57,443 bases of DNA, from positions 1-57,443 of the forward strand of contig NZ_WOFB01000034.1 in assembly GCF_009733865.1 (NCBI RefSeq), written 5' to 3'. Positions 21,729 to 32,991 of this stretch are shown here, one piece after another. Source of the DNA: Oceanobacillus salinisoli (GTDB taxonomy: Bacteria; Bacillota; Bacilli; Bacillales; Amphibacillaceae). Under the pieces are notes generated by a model. It worked only from the letters and a program-made list of their open reading frames with translations, was not told the DNA's origin and searched no databases. How positions within the stretch are numbered: position 1 is the stretch's first letter; each line of letters opens with the position of its first letter. A program made the position numbers and the translations under genes.

Positions 21729-22351
21729 TATGCAAGCACCTCCCCTGCTTTTTCAGCTGCATCTTTCGTTAAGATTAGCTTGTCATGCGTAAGCAAGTCT
21801 AAAACATTTAATTCTTCTACAGTCAGAACTTTAACAGATTGAAGATTGTTAGCTGATCGAGCTACCACTTCATCTTTGCTGCCTGTCACGATTAACGCTT
21901 TTGCTTCAACATTTAATGCATCCAGCATATTTACTACTTCTTTTGTTTTAGGAGTTTCCATTGCAAGAGCCTCTAAAACAACTAAGCTATCCTCTTTTAC
22001 TTTAGAAGATAATGCAGATTTAATCGCTAAGCGACGTACCTTTTTAGGTAGCTTATAGCTATAACTGCGTGGTGTAGGTCCAAAAACTGTTCCACCGCCT
22101 ACCCATTGTGGAGAACGGATTGAACCTTGACGAGCACGTCCAGTTCCTTTTTGTCGCCATGGTTTACGACCACCACCACGAACCTCAGAACGGTTCTTTA
22201 CATCATGAGTACCCTGACGTAAAGATGCGCGCTGCATAACTACTGCTTCATGCAGTACATGTGTGTTAGGTTCAATACCGAATACCGCATCATTTAATTC
22301 GATTTCTCCAGCATTACTTCCATCTTGTTTAAATAGTGCTACTTTAGGCAT
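21728..22351 (-). CDS. rplD: 50S ribosomal protein L4
   Basis: L4 has a globular domain and a long loop reaching the exit tunnel. The loop shows [20 protein letters not shown], followed by [14 protein letters not shown]. It is 207 residues. In E. coli L4 represses its own operon; the leader upstream of rpsJ here has a different structure. Confidence 0.97.
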   Translation of the reverse strand: MPKVALFKQDGSNAGEIELNDAVFGIEPNTHVLHEAVVMQRASLRQGTHDVKNRSEVRGGGRKPWRQKGTGRARQGSIRSPQWVGGGTVFGPTPRSYSYKLPKKVRRLAIKSALSSKVKEDSLVVLEALAMETPKTKEVVNMLDALNVEAKALIVTGSKDEVVARSANNLQSVKVLTVEELNVLDLLTHDKLILTKDAAEKAGEVLA

Positions 22352-22377
22352 GACATATCCTCCCTTCGTGTGTATGA

Positions 22378-23007
22378 TTAGTTACCTTTAATCGCACTTG
22401 TGATTTTAACGTATGATTTTTTCGCACCTGGTACATTTCCTTTGATAAGTAATAGATTTTTCTCAGCATCTACACTTACTACTTCAAGGTTTTGGATTGT
22501 TACTTGTTCAGACCCCATATGCCCAGGTAGATTTTTACCTTTAAATACACGCATTGCATCAATCGCACCCATGGAACCAGGAGATCTGTGGTAATGAGAA
22601 CCATGAGACATTGGTCCACGTTGCTGACCGTGACGTTTGATTGCACCTTGGAATCCTTTACCTTTAGAAGTTCCTGTCACATCAACTTTCTCACCAGCTT
22701 GAAAAATATCAACGTTAACTTCTTGACCTACCTCATGTTCGTCAAGATTTACGTTACGGAATTCACGAACGTAGCGCTTAGGGGCAGTGTTTGCTTTTTC
22801 AGCATGACCTTTTTCCGCTTTATTAGTACGTGATTCCTTTTTATCTGCAAAACCGAATTGTAGTGCTTCATAGCCATCATTTTCTAATGTTCTTTTTTGT
22901 AGAACTACGTTTGGCTCAGCTTGAACTACAGTAACTGGTACAAGTTCGCCGTTTTCTGTGAATAGCTGAGTCATGCCGATTTTACGACCTAAGATTCCTT
23001 TCGTCAT
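22378..23007 (-). CDS. rplC: 50S ribosomal protein L3
   Basis: L3 initiates 50S assembly and reaches the peptidyl-transferase centre. It begins [20 protein letters not shown] and contains [20 protein letters not shown], with the Gln that is methylated in some bacteria. It is 209 residues, 30 bases after rpsJ. Confidence 0.97.
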   Translation of the reverse strand: MTKGILGRKIGMTQLFTENGELVPVTVVQAEPNVVLQKRTLENDGYEALQFGFADKKESRTNKAEKGHAEKANTAPKRYVREFRNVNLDEHEVGQEVNVDIFQAGEKVDVTGTSKGKGFQGAIKRHGQQRGPMSHGSHYHRSPGSMGAIDAMRVFKGKNLPGHMGSEQVTIQNLEVVSVDAEKNLLLIKGNVPGAKKSYVKITSAIKGN

Positions 23008-23037
23008 CCGTTACACCTCCTATATTTACCTCTTATT

Positions 23038-23445
<408 letters not shown>

Positions 23446-23472
23446 TCACATCATCGCTTTTAAATGACCAAC

Positions 23473-23502
23473 ATTATAATTATATCAAAAGCGATTGGTC
23501 AA
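23473..23502 (-). promoter_or_regulatory. sigma-A promoter of the S10-spc cluster
   Basis: -35 TTGACC (23497-23502) and -10 TATAAT (23473-23478) with an 18-base spacer, about 130 bases upstream of the rpsJ start. It is the only good promoter in the gap and probably drives the whole cluster down to the internal rpoA promoter. Confidence 0.65.
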
Positions 23503-23693
23503 TGCAACCATAAAAATATATGGTTTTACGGCCACACATCTACGTATTATACATATTACTCCTAACAAATGCAAGAGTATGTGGGCATATTTTATACATA
23601 TTATGAATATATTTTTATGTGCAAGGATCTATTTACAAAGTTTGTTGTTAAGAGTTAATATGAAATGCAAATTAGTTTAATTTGAGATATCTA

Positions 23694-23813
23694 CCGCTCC
23701 GGAAATCCACTACGCTTTCCGCGGGCGGCTGGTGAGCCTCCTCGTACTGACGCGTCTTTAGGGGTCTCACCGATGCCTCTTTTCCCACAGGAGTCTCCGT
23801 GTATTTCCTCCGC
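23694..23813. repeat. dispersed palindromic repeat, copy A
   Basis: The ends GGAAATCCAC (23701-23710) and GTGTATTTCC (23799-23808) are inverted and nearly complementary. Internal blocks CGCTTTCCG, GAGCCTCCTCG, GGGGTCT and CCCACAGGAGTCT match copy B in reverse orientation. The length of about 120 bp, with no coding capacity, is MITE-like. Confidence 0.75.
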
Positions 23814-23981
23814 TGGTTTGGTGCTATTCAACATTCTATCTGAGTGCTAATAATCGGTGTTTGGTTGAATCAGAGAATAGTTTATTTCTCTAGAGAACTT
23901 CTTCAGGTAAAAAGAAACTTATCATACGTCACTTTTATAGGTTATTAGCTACATATTAATAAGAAAACCAATACTAGCGTA

Positions 23982-24097
23982 GGCAGAATACGAAGACTCC
24001 TGTGGGAATAGCACGTTCCGAAGACCCCGCAGGAAGCGGTTTTCTTCCGAGGAGGCTGAGGTCGTGCCCACGGAAAGCGAAGTATTCTGCCGGAGCG
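23982..24097. repeat. dispersed palindromic repeat, copy B
   Basis: Perfect 10-bp inverted ends GGCAGAATAC (23982-23991) and GTATTCTGCC (24082-24091). Blocks ACTCCTGTGGGAA, GACCCCGCAGGAAGCG, GAGGAGGCTGAG and CGGAAAGCGAAG are shared with the other copies. It is inverted relative to copy A, and a fragment of the same sequence lies at 8834-8861. Confidence 0.8.
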
Positions 24098-24327
24098 AAT
24101 GAAATCCGCTATTATTATTAGAACAAGCGAGAGCATCACAATAGGAATTTTAATTAGTCAAGAGTTTATATCAAAAGTGAATTAGATTTTATGTTAAAAG
24201 AAGCAACCTTTAGAGAACGGTTATTTAAAGGTCTATAAATGCCTTAACATAATCTTTAGTGTTTAAAGCCACTAGTAACATACGAATCCGAAGATGGTGT
24301 TTACCGTAATAAAGCTGAAATTAAGCA

Positions 24328-24366
24328 ATAAAAAACAGGTAACGCGTGTAGCGCCACCTGTCTTTA
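24328..24366 (-). terminator. terminator of tuf
   Basis: On the minus strand ACAGGTGGCGC pairs with GCGTTACCTGT (one G-T and one mismatch) around a five-base loop, followed by TTTTTTA. It lies 14 bases after the tuf stop. Confidence 0.9.
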
Positions 24367-24374
24367 TCGTATTA

Positions 24375-25565
24375 TTATTTTTGGATTGATGTTACAACGC
24401 CAGATCCAACAGTACGTCCACCTTCACGGATAGAGAAGCGAGTACCATCTTCAATAGCGATTGGAGAAATTAGTTCTACTGTCATTTCAGTGTTATCTCC
24501 AGGCATTACCATTTCAGTACCTTCTGGAAGTTGAATAACTCCAGTTACGTCCGTAGTACGGAAGTAAAACTGTGGACGGTAGTTAGAGAAGAAAGGGGTA
24601 TGACGTCCACCTTCATCTTTTGATAATACATAAACTTCAGCTTTGAAGTTTGTGTGTGGTGTAATTGAACCAGGTTTAGCAAGTACTTGACCACGGTTGA
24701 TGTCTTCACGGGAAACACCACGAAGTAGTGCACCGATGTTGTCACCAGCTTCAGCATAGTCAAGAAGCTTACGGAACATTTCCACACCTGTTACAGTAGT
24801 TTTGCCAGACTCTTCAGCAAGACCGATGATTTCAACTTCGTCACCGACTTTAACTTGGCCACGTTCTACACGACCAGTCGCAACCGTACCACGACCAGTG
24901 ATTGAGAATACGTCCTCAACTGGCATCATGAATGGTTTATCGTTGTCACGTTCTGGAGTTGGAACATATTCGTCAACTGCAGCCATTAAATCAACGATTG
25001 CTTGTTCATATTTTTCGTCACCTTCAAGTGCTTTAAGAGCAGACCCGCTAATAACTGGTACATCATCACCAGGGAAGTCATATTCAGATAGAAGATCACG
25101 AACTTCCATTTCTACTAATTCTAGTAATTCTTCGTCGTCTACCATGTCAACTTTGTTTAAGAATACAACGATAGATGGCACACCTACGTTACGAGATAGA
25201 AGGATGTGCTCACGAGTTTGTGGCATTGGACCATCAGCAGCAGATACTACTAGGATAGCTCCGTCCATTTGCGCAGCACCAGTAATCATGTTTTTAACAT
25301 AGTCAGCGTGACCTGGGCAGTCTACGTGTGCATAGTGACGAGTGTCTGTTTCATATTCAACGTGGGAAGTTGCGATCGTAATTCCACGTTCTTTTTCTTC
25401 TGGAGCACCATCAATTTGATCATACGCCATTGCGCTACCTTTACCAGATTTCTTGTGCATTACTGTAGTAATTGCAGCAGTTAAAGTAGTTTTACCGTGG
25501 TCAACGTGTCCGATAGTACCAACGTTAACGTGACTTTTCGAGCGGTCGAATTTTTCTTTAGCCAT
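24375..25565 (-). CDS. tuf: elongation factor Tu
   Basis: EF-Tu carries aminoacyl-tRNA to the ribosomal A site as a GTP complex. G-domain motifs are GHVDHGKT (19-26), DCPGH near 81-85 and NKVD near 136-139, and domains 2 and 3 are complete to VVTSIQK. It is 396 residues. It follows fusA, and a perfect AT palindrome lies in the gap. Confidence 0.98.
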   Translation of the reverse strand: MAKEKFDRSKSHVNVGTIGHVDHGKTTLTAAITTVMHKKSGKGSAMAYDQIDGAPEEKERGITIATSHVEYETDTRHYAHVDCPGHADYVKNMITGAAQMDGAILVVSAADGPMPQTREHILLSRNVGVPSIVVFLNKVDMVDDEELLELVEMEVRDLLSEYDFPGDDVPVISGSALKALEGDEKYEQAIVDLMAAVDEYVPTPERDNDKPFMMPVEDVFSITGRGTVATGRVERGQVKVGDEVEIIGLAEESGKTTVTGVEMFRKLLDYAEAGDNIGALLRGVSREDINRGQVLAKPGSITPHTNFKAEVYVLSKDEGGRHTPFFSNYRPQFYFRTTDVTGVIQLPEGTEMVMPGDNTEMTVELISPIAIEDGTRFSIREGGRTVGSGVVTSIQK

Positions 25566-25618
25566 TTATAGTTCCTCCTTTAAGTAAATAAAAGTGTTTT
25601 TTTAAAATTTATGTGTAA

Positions 25619-25648
25619 CTAAGAAATAATAAAATTATTATTTCTTAG
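25619..25648. repeat. perfect AT-only palindrome between fusA and tuf
   Basis: CTAAGAAATAAT and its exact inverse ATTATTTCTTAG are separated by six A/T bases. In the tuf leader it could be a weak terminator, an RNA-processing site or a transcript stabiliser. It has almost no GC pairs. Confidence 0.6.
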
Positions 25649-25689
25649 TCTTCACTACTTGTTATACGTTACATCACTAAAAAAATCAA

Positions 25690-27768
25690 TTATTCTCCTG
25701 CGTTTTTCTTAATAATTTCTTCAGAGATTGATTTAGGTACTTCTTCGTAGTGATCAAAATGCATCGTGTATGTTCCACGCCCTTGTGTGTTAGAACGTAA
25801 TGCAGTCGCATATCCGAACATTTCAGATAGTGGTACGAACGCTTTGATTACTTGTGCGTTCCCACGAGCTTCCATACCTTCTACACGTCCACGACGGGAT
25901 GTTACATCACCCATAATATCACCCATGTATTCTTCCGGAACAACAATCTCAACTTTTTCAATTGGTTCAAGAATTACAGGGTTACATTTATTTTTAGCAG
26001 CTTTAAGTGCCATAGATGCAGCAACTTTAAATGCCATCTCATTGGAGTCAACATCATGGTAGCTACCATCGTATAATGAAGCTTTTACATCAATTAGTGG
26101 ATAACCTGCTAATACACCATTTTCCATCGCTTCTTCAATACCTTGTTGAACAGCAGGGATGTATTCACGTGGTACGACACCACCAACGATTTTATTTTCG
26201 AATTCAAAGCCTGCACCTTCTTCGTTTGGCTCAAATTTAACCCAAACGTGTCCATATTGTCCACGTCCACCAGACTGACGTACAAATTTACCTTCTACTT
26301 CAGCAGCAGCGCGGAATGTTTCACGATATGCAACCTGAGGCGCACCAACGTTAGCTTCAACTCTGAACTCGCGTTTTAAACGGTCAACAATGATGTCAAG
26401 GTGTAATTCACCCATACCAGAGATGATTGTTTGACCAGTTTCTGTGTTTGTTTCCGTTCTAAATGTTGGGTCTTCCTCTGCAAGTTTCGATAAAGCGATA
26501 CCCATTTTATCTTGGTCAGCTTTTGTTTTTGGTTCAATAGCTACCGAAATAACCGGTTCAGGGAATTCCATGGATTCTAAGATAACAAGATTCTTTTCAT
26601 CACATAGTGTGTCCCCAGTAGATGTATCTTTTAAACCTACTGCAGCAGCGATTTCACCTGAATAAACGGTTGGAATTTCTTCACGGTGATTCGCATGCAT
26701 TTGCAGGATACGACCTACACGCTCACGTTTATCTTTTACAGAGTTCTTCACGTATGAACCTGAATCTAACGTTCCAGAGTACACACGGAAGAAGGTAAGT
26801 TTACCAACATAAGGGTCAGTCATTACTTTAAAGGCTAATGCTGAGAATGGTTCTTTATCGCTGGAAGGGCGAGTTGTTTTCTCTTCCGTCCCAGGGATGA
26901 TACCTTCAATAGGAGGTACATCTGTTGGAGCTGGAAGGTAGTCAATAACGCCATCCAACATTAATTGAACACCTTTGTTTTTAAATGCTGAACCACAGAA
27001 TACAGGATAAAACTCAACATTAAGAGTAGCTTTACGAATCGCTTCTTTCAATTCTTCATTAGTGACTTCTTCACCCTCAAGATATTTCATCATTAGCTCT
27101 TCATCAGATTCCGCTACAGCTTCAATTAGGTTTGTACGGTATTCTTCTGCTTGATCTTTGTATTCATCAGGAATTTCACGAGCATCTGCACGAGTACCTA
27201 AATCATCTTCATAGAAGTAAGCTTCCATCTTGATTAAGTCAATAATTCCTTCGAATTCATCTTCAGCACCGATTGGCAACTGAACTGGATGTGCATTAGC
27301 ACCTAAACGATCACTTAATGTTCCTGTAGAATAAATGAAGTCTGCACCGATTTTATCCATTTTGTTAATGAATACAATTCTTGGTACACCATATGTTGTA
27401 GCTTGGCGCCATACAGTTTCTGTTTGCGGCTCTACACCAGATTGCGCATCAAGAACAGTTACAGCACCATCAAGTACACGTAATGAACGTTCAACCTCAA
27501 CCGTAAAATCCACGTGTCCAGGTGTATCAATAATGTTGATTCGATGATCCTTCCATGCAGCAGTCGTCGCAGCAGAAGTAATGGTAATCCCACGTTCCTG
27601 CTCCTGCTCCATCCAATCCATTTGTGAAGCACCTTCATGTGTTTCTCCAATTTTGTGAATACGTCCTGTATAGAAAAGAATACGCTCGGTAGTAGTGGTT
27701 TTACCCGCATCAATGTGCGCCATAATACCGATATTACGCGTCTTTTCCAAGGAGAACTCTCTAGCCAT
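25690..27768 (-). CDS. fusA: elongation factor G
   Basis: EF-G drives tRNA-mRNA translocation and, with RRF, ribosome recycling. The G domain has [14 protein letters not shown] (17-30), DTPGHVDF near 81-88 and NKMD near 135-138. The domain IV tip region [15 protein letters not shown] is intact. At 692 residues it is the standard size, and it lies between rpsG and tuf. Confidence 0.98.
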   Translation of the reverse strand: MAREFSLEKTRNIGIMAHIDAGKTTTTERILFYTGRIHKIGETHEGASQMDWMEQEQERGITITSAATTAAWKDHRINIIDTPGHVDFTVEVERSLRVLDGAVTVLDAQSGVEPQTETVWRQATTYGVPRIVFINKMDKIGADFIYSTGTLSDRLGANAHPVQLPIGAEDEFEGIIDLIKMEAYFYEDDLGTRADAREIPDEYKDQAEEYRTNLIEAVAESDEELMMKYLEGEEVTNEELKEAIRKATLNVEFYPVFCGSAFKNKGVQLMLDGVIDYLPAPTDVPPIEGIIPGTEEKTTRPSSDKEPFSALAFKVMTDPYVGKLTFFRVYSGTLDSGSYVKNSVKDKRERVGRILQMHANHREEIPTVYSGEIAAAVGLKDTSTGDTLCDEKNLVILESMEFPEPVISVAIEPKTKADQDKMGIALSKLAEEDPTFRTETNTETGQTIISGMGELHLDIIVDRLKREFRVEANVGAPQVAYRETFRAAAEVEGKFVRQSGGRGQYGHVWVKFEPNEEGAGFEFENKIVGGVVPREYIPAVQQGIEEAMENGVLAGYPLIDVKASLYDGSYHDVDSNEMAFKVAASMALKAAKNKCNPVILEPIEKVEIVVPEEYMGDIMGDVTSRRGRVEGMEARGNAQVIKAFVPLSEMFGYATALRSNTQGRGTYTMHFDHYEEVPKSISEEIIKKNAGE

Positions 27769-27810
27769 ATATTCTTCTCCTTTCTATTACAAACTTTATT
27801 TGAAATATGA

Positions 27811-28281
27811 TTACCAGCGATAATGTGCGAATGCTTTATTAGCTTCAGCCATTTTATGCATTTCTTCGCGTTTTTTAACAGAAGCACCTGTGTTATTAGA
27901 TGCATCTAAAATTTCATTAGCAAGGCGTTCTTCCATTGTTTTTTCTCCACGTAGACGTGAATAGTTTACAAGGTAACGCAATCCTAACGCCTGACGTCTT
28001 TCAGGACGTACTTCTACTGGTACTTGATAGTTTGAACCACCAACACGGCGAGCACGCACTTCAAGTACTGGCATAACATTTTTCATAGCTTGTTCAAAAA
28101 CTTCCATTGGACTTTGTCCACTTCTCTCCTGAACAAGTTCAAATGATTTGTAAAGAATTTTTTGTGCCTTACCACGTTTACCGTCTACCATGATTTGGTT
28201 AATTAAACGAGTAACTAGTTTTGAATTATATAGTGGATCTGGCAATACATCACGCTTTGGTACTGGACCTTTACGAGGCAT
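27811..28281 (-). CDS. rpsG: 30S ribosomal protein S7
   Basis: S7 nucleates the 30S head and touches E-site tRNA. It begins [20 protein letters not shown] and ends [14 protein letters not shown] (156 aa). It lies 39 bases after rpsL in the S12 operon with GGAGGATG as ribosome binding site. Confidence 0.97.
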   Translation of the reverse strand: MPRKGPVPKRDVLPDPLYNSKLVTRLINQIMVDGKRGKAQKILYKSFELVQERSGQSPMEVFEQAMKNVMPVLEVRARRVGGSNYQVPVEVRPERRQALGLRYLVNYSRLRGEKTMEERLANEILDASNNTGASVKKREEMHKMAEANKAFAHYRW

Positions 28282-28320
28282 ATGTCATCCTCCTTTCTCT
28301 CTCTAAGTTGTTTTCATTAT

Positions 28321-28740
28321 TTATTTTTTCTCTTTAGGCTTTTTAGTTCCATATTTGGAACGTCCTTGCATACGTCCTTCTACTCCTGCAGTGTCTAATG
28401 CACCACGAACAATATGGTAACGTACACCTGGTAAGTCTTTAACACGACCACCACGAATTAGAACAACACTGTGCTCTTGCAAGTTGTGGCCAATTCCAGG
28501 AATGTATGCTGTTACTTCCATGTTGTTGGACAAACGAACACGTGCATATTTACGTAATGCTGAGTTTGGTTTCTTCGGAGTCAATGTACCGACACGAGTA
28601 CAAACACCACGTTTTTGTGGAGAGTTTTGATCAGTAAGTGACTTCTTGAAGCTGTTGTAACCTTTATTAAGCGCTGGAGAATTAGACTTTTTCAATTTGC
28701 TAACTCGACCTTTACGTACTAGTTGGTTAATTGTAGGCAT
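28321..28740 (-). CDS. rpsL: 30S ribosomal protein S12
   Basis: S12 sits at the decoding centre. The loop [18 protein letters not shown] and the loop [18 protein letters not shown] have the normal lysines, so the allele looks streptomycin-sensitive. PGVRYH follows KDL, the site of methylthiolation in other bacteria. It is 139 residues. Confidence 0.97.
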   Translation of the reverse strand: MPTINQLVRKGRVSKLKKSNSPALNKGYNSFKKSLTDQNSPQKRGVCTRVGTLTPKKPNSALRKYARVRLSNNMEVTAYIPGIGHNLQEHSVVLIRGGRVKDLPGVRYHIVRGALDTAGVEGRMQGRSKYGTKKPKEKK

Positions 28741-28877
28741 TTTGTTTTCCTCCCTTCTTCATTTGAATATTAGTAAAAACAAGTAACTAGCTAGTCTATT
28801 CATCACTTTGTAATTCCACACAGCCAGGCGGTTCATTTTATAGTAAAAAAATCATGCGGAAATACATCCACTATGTT

Positions 28878-29132
28878 TTACTTAGTTTTAACCGCTACTG
28901 CAGATGCGCCAACTTCAATACCACATGCTGTACCTAGTTTTCTTTTAGAAGGCACGGATTTACATGGTATGTTGAACTCTTTCGCCAACCTAGCTACCTT
29001 TTGTGTTATATGCCCGTCAGCATCATCAGCAATGAACACTTCACTCACTTCACCATTTCGCATGGCCTTAAGTGTCTGTTTCGTTCCAATTATTAAACGT
29101 GATTTCACTTGCGTCACTTTTTCATAAGACAT
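28878..29132 (-). CDS. ybxF: ribosomal L7Ae-like K-turn RNA-binding protein (YbxF)
   Basis: A small L7Ae/L30e-fold protein that binds kink-turn RNA; B. subtilis YbxF does so in vitro and associates with ribosomes. It begins MSYEKVTQVKSRLIIGTKQT and keeps the motif KLGTACGIEVGASAVAV. I choose ATG at 29132 (84 aa), behind GGAGG; the frame extends upstream without support. It sits between rpoC and rpsL as in B. subtilis. Confidence 0.92.
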   Translation of the reverse strand: MSYEKVTQVKSRLIIGTKQTLKAMRNGEVSEVFIADDADGHITQKVARLAKEFNIPCKSVPSKRKLGTACGIEVGASAVAVKTK

Positions 29133-29282
29133 CTCTTTCGTATCCTCCAAAGTAACAAGAATAATCGGAAGCACCTTGAATATAGTACCATTCTAATATT
29201 TTTATGTCAATATCAAATGACTATTTTTTTGGTGCTTCCAATTCTTTATCCCTTTTATAAATATCTATCTGTTATTGTACTA

Positions 29283-32200
29283 TTACTGTACTGTTTCTGT
29301 TTCTATTTCTTCTGCAACTTCCTCTTCGGGCTTATCTAAAATTGGATCTATACGGCGATATTGTTGCATCCCTGTTCCTGCTGGGACCAATTTCCCGATA
29401 ATAACATTTTCTTTAAGCCCGAGCAACTCATCACGTTTCCCTTTGATTGCAGCATCAGTAAGAACACGTGTTGTTTCTTGGAAGGATGCAGCTGATAAGA
29501 ATGAATCTGTTTCCAGAGAAGCCTTCGTAATACCAAGTAATACAGGTCTTCCGGTAGCAGGGTTCTTACCATCAAGAAGAACGGATTTATTCGCTTCCTT
29601 AAATTGATGCAATTCAAGTAATGATCCTGGTAATACTTCCGTGTCTCCTGCATCCATAACGCGAATTTTACGCAACATTTGGCGAACCATTACTTCTACG
29701 TGTTTGTCACCAATTTCTACCCCTTGCATACGGTATACGCGCTGTACTTCACGTAGAATATACGCTTGAACACCCTCTACACCTTTAACTCGCAATAGGT
29801 CTTTTGGATCGATGGAACCCTCTGTAAGTTCTTGGCCAGCTTCCACTTCGTCACCAACAGCTACTTTTAGCCTAGCATTATACGGGACAGTATATGCACG
29901 TTGTTCTACGTCACCTTGGATAATAATTTCCTGCTTATCCTTCGCTTCAGTAACATCCAGTACTTGACCATAGATTTCGGTTATGACTGCTTGCCCTTTA
30001 GGATTACGCGCTTCAAACAGCTCTTGAATACGTGGTAAACCTTGAGTAATATCATCACCGGCTACCCCACCAGTGTGGAATGTGCGCATAGTTAACTGTG
30101 TACCTGGCTCACCGATGGATTGAGCGGCAATAATACCAACTGCTTCACCCACTTCAACATTGGAACCAGTAGCAAGATTCCGTCCATAACATTGCTGACA
30201 CACGCCATGCTTCGTATTACATGTAAATGCAGAACGAATCGTAACTTTTTCAATACCTGCTTCATCAATTTCTTTTGCCTGGTCTTCAGATATTAATTCA
30301 TTTTTCTCTACAATTACAGCACCTGTTTCAGGGTGTTTTACTGGTACAAATGCGGTGCGTCCAATTAGACGGTCAACTAATGGTTCGATTACTTCTGTTC
30401 CATCCACTAATGCCTCTACTTCCAGACCTCGGTCTGTACCACAATCCTCTTCGCGAATGATAACATCTTGAGCAACATCCACAAGACGACGGGTTAAATA
30501 ACCTGAGTCGGCAGTCTTCAGCGCTGTATCGGCCAGTCCTTTACGAGCACCGTGTGTAGAAATGAAGTATTCTAACACTGTTAAACCTTCACGGAAACTT
30601 GATTTGATTGGTAACTCAATAATTTTACCAGCCGGGTTAGCCATAAGCCCACGCATACCGGCAAGCTGGGTAAAGTTAGATGCGTTACCACGAGCACCCG
30701 AGTCACTCATCATAAAGATTGGGTTACGGTTACTCAAGGAACTCATTAGTTTTTCTTGAATTGTATCTTTCGTTTGTGTCCAAATGGAAATGACACGATC
30801 ATAACGTTCTTCTTCCGTTATTAAACCACGACGGAATTGTTTTAAGACTTTATCTACTTTTGCTTGCGCCTCATCCAGGATTTCTTGCTTTTCAGGTAAT
30901 ACAACGATATCGGAAATACCTACTGTCATACCCGCCTTAGTGGAGTAGCTAAACCCAAGATCTTTCATGCGGTCAAGCATTTTCGATGTTTCCGTAATCT
31001 TAAATCGCTTAAAGACTTCCGCAATAATATCACCGAGGAAACCTTTTTTAAACGGTCGAATTATTTCTCGCTTGCTAATTTCCTCTTTAATATTTGTTCC
31101 CGGATCCAAGAAATATTTCTCTGGAGTTTTTTCTTCCAGGTTTGTTTGCGAGGATTCATTTATATACGGGAATGACTCTGGCAATATTTCATTGAATATA
31201 AGTTTCCCAACTGTTGTTAATAACAATTGATTGTTTTGTTCTTCAGTGAAAGTCTTGTTCGCCACGCTGGATGCCTGAACAGCAATTCTCGTATGAAGAT
31301 GTACATAACCATTTTGATAAGCCAGCAGTGCTTCATTGATGTCTTTAAATACACTGCCTTCACCAACCGCACCTTCACGTTCCAAGGTTAAGTAGTAGTT
31401 TCCTAATACCATATCCTGTGATGGTGTAACAACTGGTTTTCCATCTTTTGGATTCAGAATGTTTTGGGCCGCAAGCATTAATAGGCGTGCTTCAGCCTGT
31501 GCTTCAGCTGACAACGGTACGTGAACGGCCATTTGGTCTCCGTCAAAGTCTGCATTATAAGCCGTACATACTAGTGGATGAAGACGGATAGCACGACCTT
31601 CAACTAATGTAGGCTCAAACGCCTGAATTCCCAGTCTGTGCAAGGTTGGTGCACGGTTAAGCAATACCGGGTGCTCCTTAATAACATCTTCCAGTACATC
31701 CCAAACATCAGGATGCACACGCTCGATTTTACGTTTAGCAGATTTGATATTATGCGCAAGACCTCTTTCTACCAATTCTTTCATAATAAACGGTTTGAAA
31801 AGTTCTAAAGCCATTTCTTTTGGCAGTCCACACTGATACATTTTCAGATTTGGACCAACGACGATAACAGAACGGCCAGAATAGTCCACACGTTTACCTA
31901 GTAAGTTTTGACGGAATCGTCCTTGCTTCCCTTTTAACATATGTGATAGCGATTTAAGCGGTCTGTTACCTGGTCCAGTAACCGGACGACCTCTTCTTCC
32001 ATTGTCAATAAGAGCATCTACTGCTTCCTGAAGCATACGTTTTTCGTTCTGAACGATAATGCTTGGTGCACCTAAATCCAACAAACGTTTCAAACGGTTG
32101 TTACGATTAATAACACGTCGATATAAATCGTTTAAATCCGAAGTTGCAAAACGTCCACCATCAAGCTGAACCATCGGACGAATTTCTGGTGGGATAACCG

Positions 32201-32894
32201 GCAGAACATCCAGAATCATCCAATCAGGTTTGTTTCCTGAGTTACGGAATGCTTCTAAGACTTCCAATCGCTTAATTGCTCTTGTACGTCGTTGCCCTTG
32301 AGCAGTCTTTAACTCTTCCCTTAATGAATCTACTTCTTTTTCCAGGTCAATATCCTGCAAGAGTTTCCGAATAGCTTCCGCGCCCATTTGTGCTTTAAAC
32401 GTATTGCCGTATTTGTCATAGTATGCACGAAATTCTTTTTCTGAAAGTAATTGTTTTTTCTCCAATGGCGTGTTGCCAGGGTCTGTAACAATATAAGCAG
32501 CAAAGTAGATTACTTCTTCCAATGCTCTTGGTGACATGTCTAACACGAGACCCATACGGCTGGGAATCCCTTTAAAATACCAAATATGAGATACAGGGGC
32601 AGCTAATTCAATGTGTCCCATACGTTCACGACGCACTTTAGATTTGGTAACCTCAACTCCACAGCGGTCACAAACAACACCTTTATAGCGTACTCGTTTG
32701 TATTTACCGCAGTGACATTCCCAGTCTTTTGTCGGCCCGAAAATACGTTCACAGAATAGACCGTCTTTTTCCGGTTTCAATGTACGGTAATTAATCGTTT
32801 CCGGTTTTTTTACCTCACCATATGACCAGGAGCGAATTTTCTCTGATGAAGCTAAGCCAATTTTCATATACTCAAAATTATTTACATCTAGCAA
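29283..32894 (-). CDS. rpoC: DNA-directed RNA polymerase subunit beta'
   Basis: Beta' holds the catalytic Mg2+ in [16 protein letters not shown]. Zinc-binding clusters are seen near residues 60-80 ([18 protein letters not shown]) and in the C-terminal half ([19 protein letters not shown]). The trigger loop and bridge helix region [18 protein letters not shown] is intact. It is 1203 residues and starts with TTG behind GGGAGGAAGG, 97 bases after rpoB. Confidence 0.98.
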   Translation of the reverse strand: MLDVNNFEYMKIGLASSEKIRSWSYGEVKKPETINYRTLKPEKDGLFCERIFGPTKDWECHCGKYKRVRYKGVVCDRCGVEVTKSKVRRERMGHIELAAPVSHIWYFKGIPSRMGLVLDMSPRALEEVIYFAAYIVTDPGNTPLEKKQLLSEKEFRAYYDKYGNTFKAQMGAEAIRKLLQDIDLEKEVDSLREELKTAQGQRRTRAIKRLEVLEAFRNSGNKPDWMILDVLPVIPPEIRPMVQLDGGRFATSDLNDLYRRVINRNNRLKRLLDLGAPSIIVQNEKRMLQEAVDALIDNGRRGRPVTGPGNRPLKSLSHMLKGKQGRFRQNLLGKRVDYSGRSVIVVGPNLKMYQCGLPKEMALELFKPFIMKELVERGLAHNIKSAKRKIERVHPDVWDVLEDVIKEHPVLLNRAPTLHRLGIQAFEPTLVEGRAIRLHPLVCTAYNADFDGDQMAVHVPLSAEAQAEARLLMLAAQNILNPKDGKPVVTPSQDMVLGNYYLTLEREGAVGEGSVFKDINEALLAYQNGYVHLHTRIAVQASSVANKTFTEEQNNQLLLTTVGKLIFNEILPESFPYINESSQTNLEEKTPEKYFLDPGTNIKEEISKREIIRPFKKGFLGDIIAEVFKRFKITETSKMLDRMKDLGFSYSTKAGMTVGISDIVVLPEKQEILDEAQAKVDKVLKQFRRGLITEEERYDRVISIWTQTKDTIQEKLMSSLSNRNPIFMMSDSGARGNASNFTQLAGMRGLMANPAGKIIELPIKSSFREGLTVLEYFISTHGARKGLADTALKTADSGYLTRRLVDVAQDVIIREEDCGTDRGLEVEALVDGTEVIEPLVDRLIGRTAFVPVKHPETGAVIVEKNELISEDQAKEIDEAGIEKVTIRSAFTCNTKHGVCQQCYGRNLATGSNVEVGEAVGIIAAQSIGEPGTQLTMRTFHTGGVAGDDITQGLPRIQELFEARNPKGQAVITEIYGQVLDVTEAKDKQEIIIQGDVEQRAYTVPYNARLKVAVGDEVEAGQELTEGSIDPKDLLRVKGVEGVQAYILREVQRVYRMQGVEIGDKHVEVMVRQMLRKIRVMDAGDTEVLPGSLLELHQFKEANKSVLLDGKNPATGRPVLLGITKASLETDSFLSAASFQETTRVLTDAAIKGKRDELLGLKENVIIGKLVPAGTGMQQYRRIDPILDKPEEEVAEEIETETVQ

Positions 32895-32991
32895 GGAGCC
32901 TTCCTCCCTTTTAATGTGCGTTTTTTCGTTCTTTATATTTGAATACAGAGAATTGATCGTTATGAATAACCATCAATTCTCTAACATTCCC

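Larger units (their letters stand above)
23503..24327. other. gene-free spacer between tuf and rpsJ
   Basis: About 0.8 kb without a supportable gene. B. subtilis has ybaC in this position, as I recall. Here the spacer carries two copies of the palindromic repeat in opposite orientation (23694-23813 and 23982-24097). The small open frames in it (for example 23945-24139 on the minus strand) are repeat sequence. Confidence 0.6.

Noticed and set aside
23945..24139. Small minus-strand frame in the tuf-rpsJ spacer
   Set aside because: It spans palindromic repeat copy B, is rich in Pro/Arg from the repeat, and has no ribosome binding site.
24802..25302. 166-codon open frame on the plus strand
   Set aside because: It is antisense to tuf, whose codon bias creates long opposite-strand frames; the peptide is low-complexity Ser/Thr-rich and has no ribosome binding site.
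28873..29127. 84-codon plus-strand frame opposite ybxF
   Set aside because: It is antisense to the clearly recognisable L7Ae-like gene.
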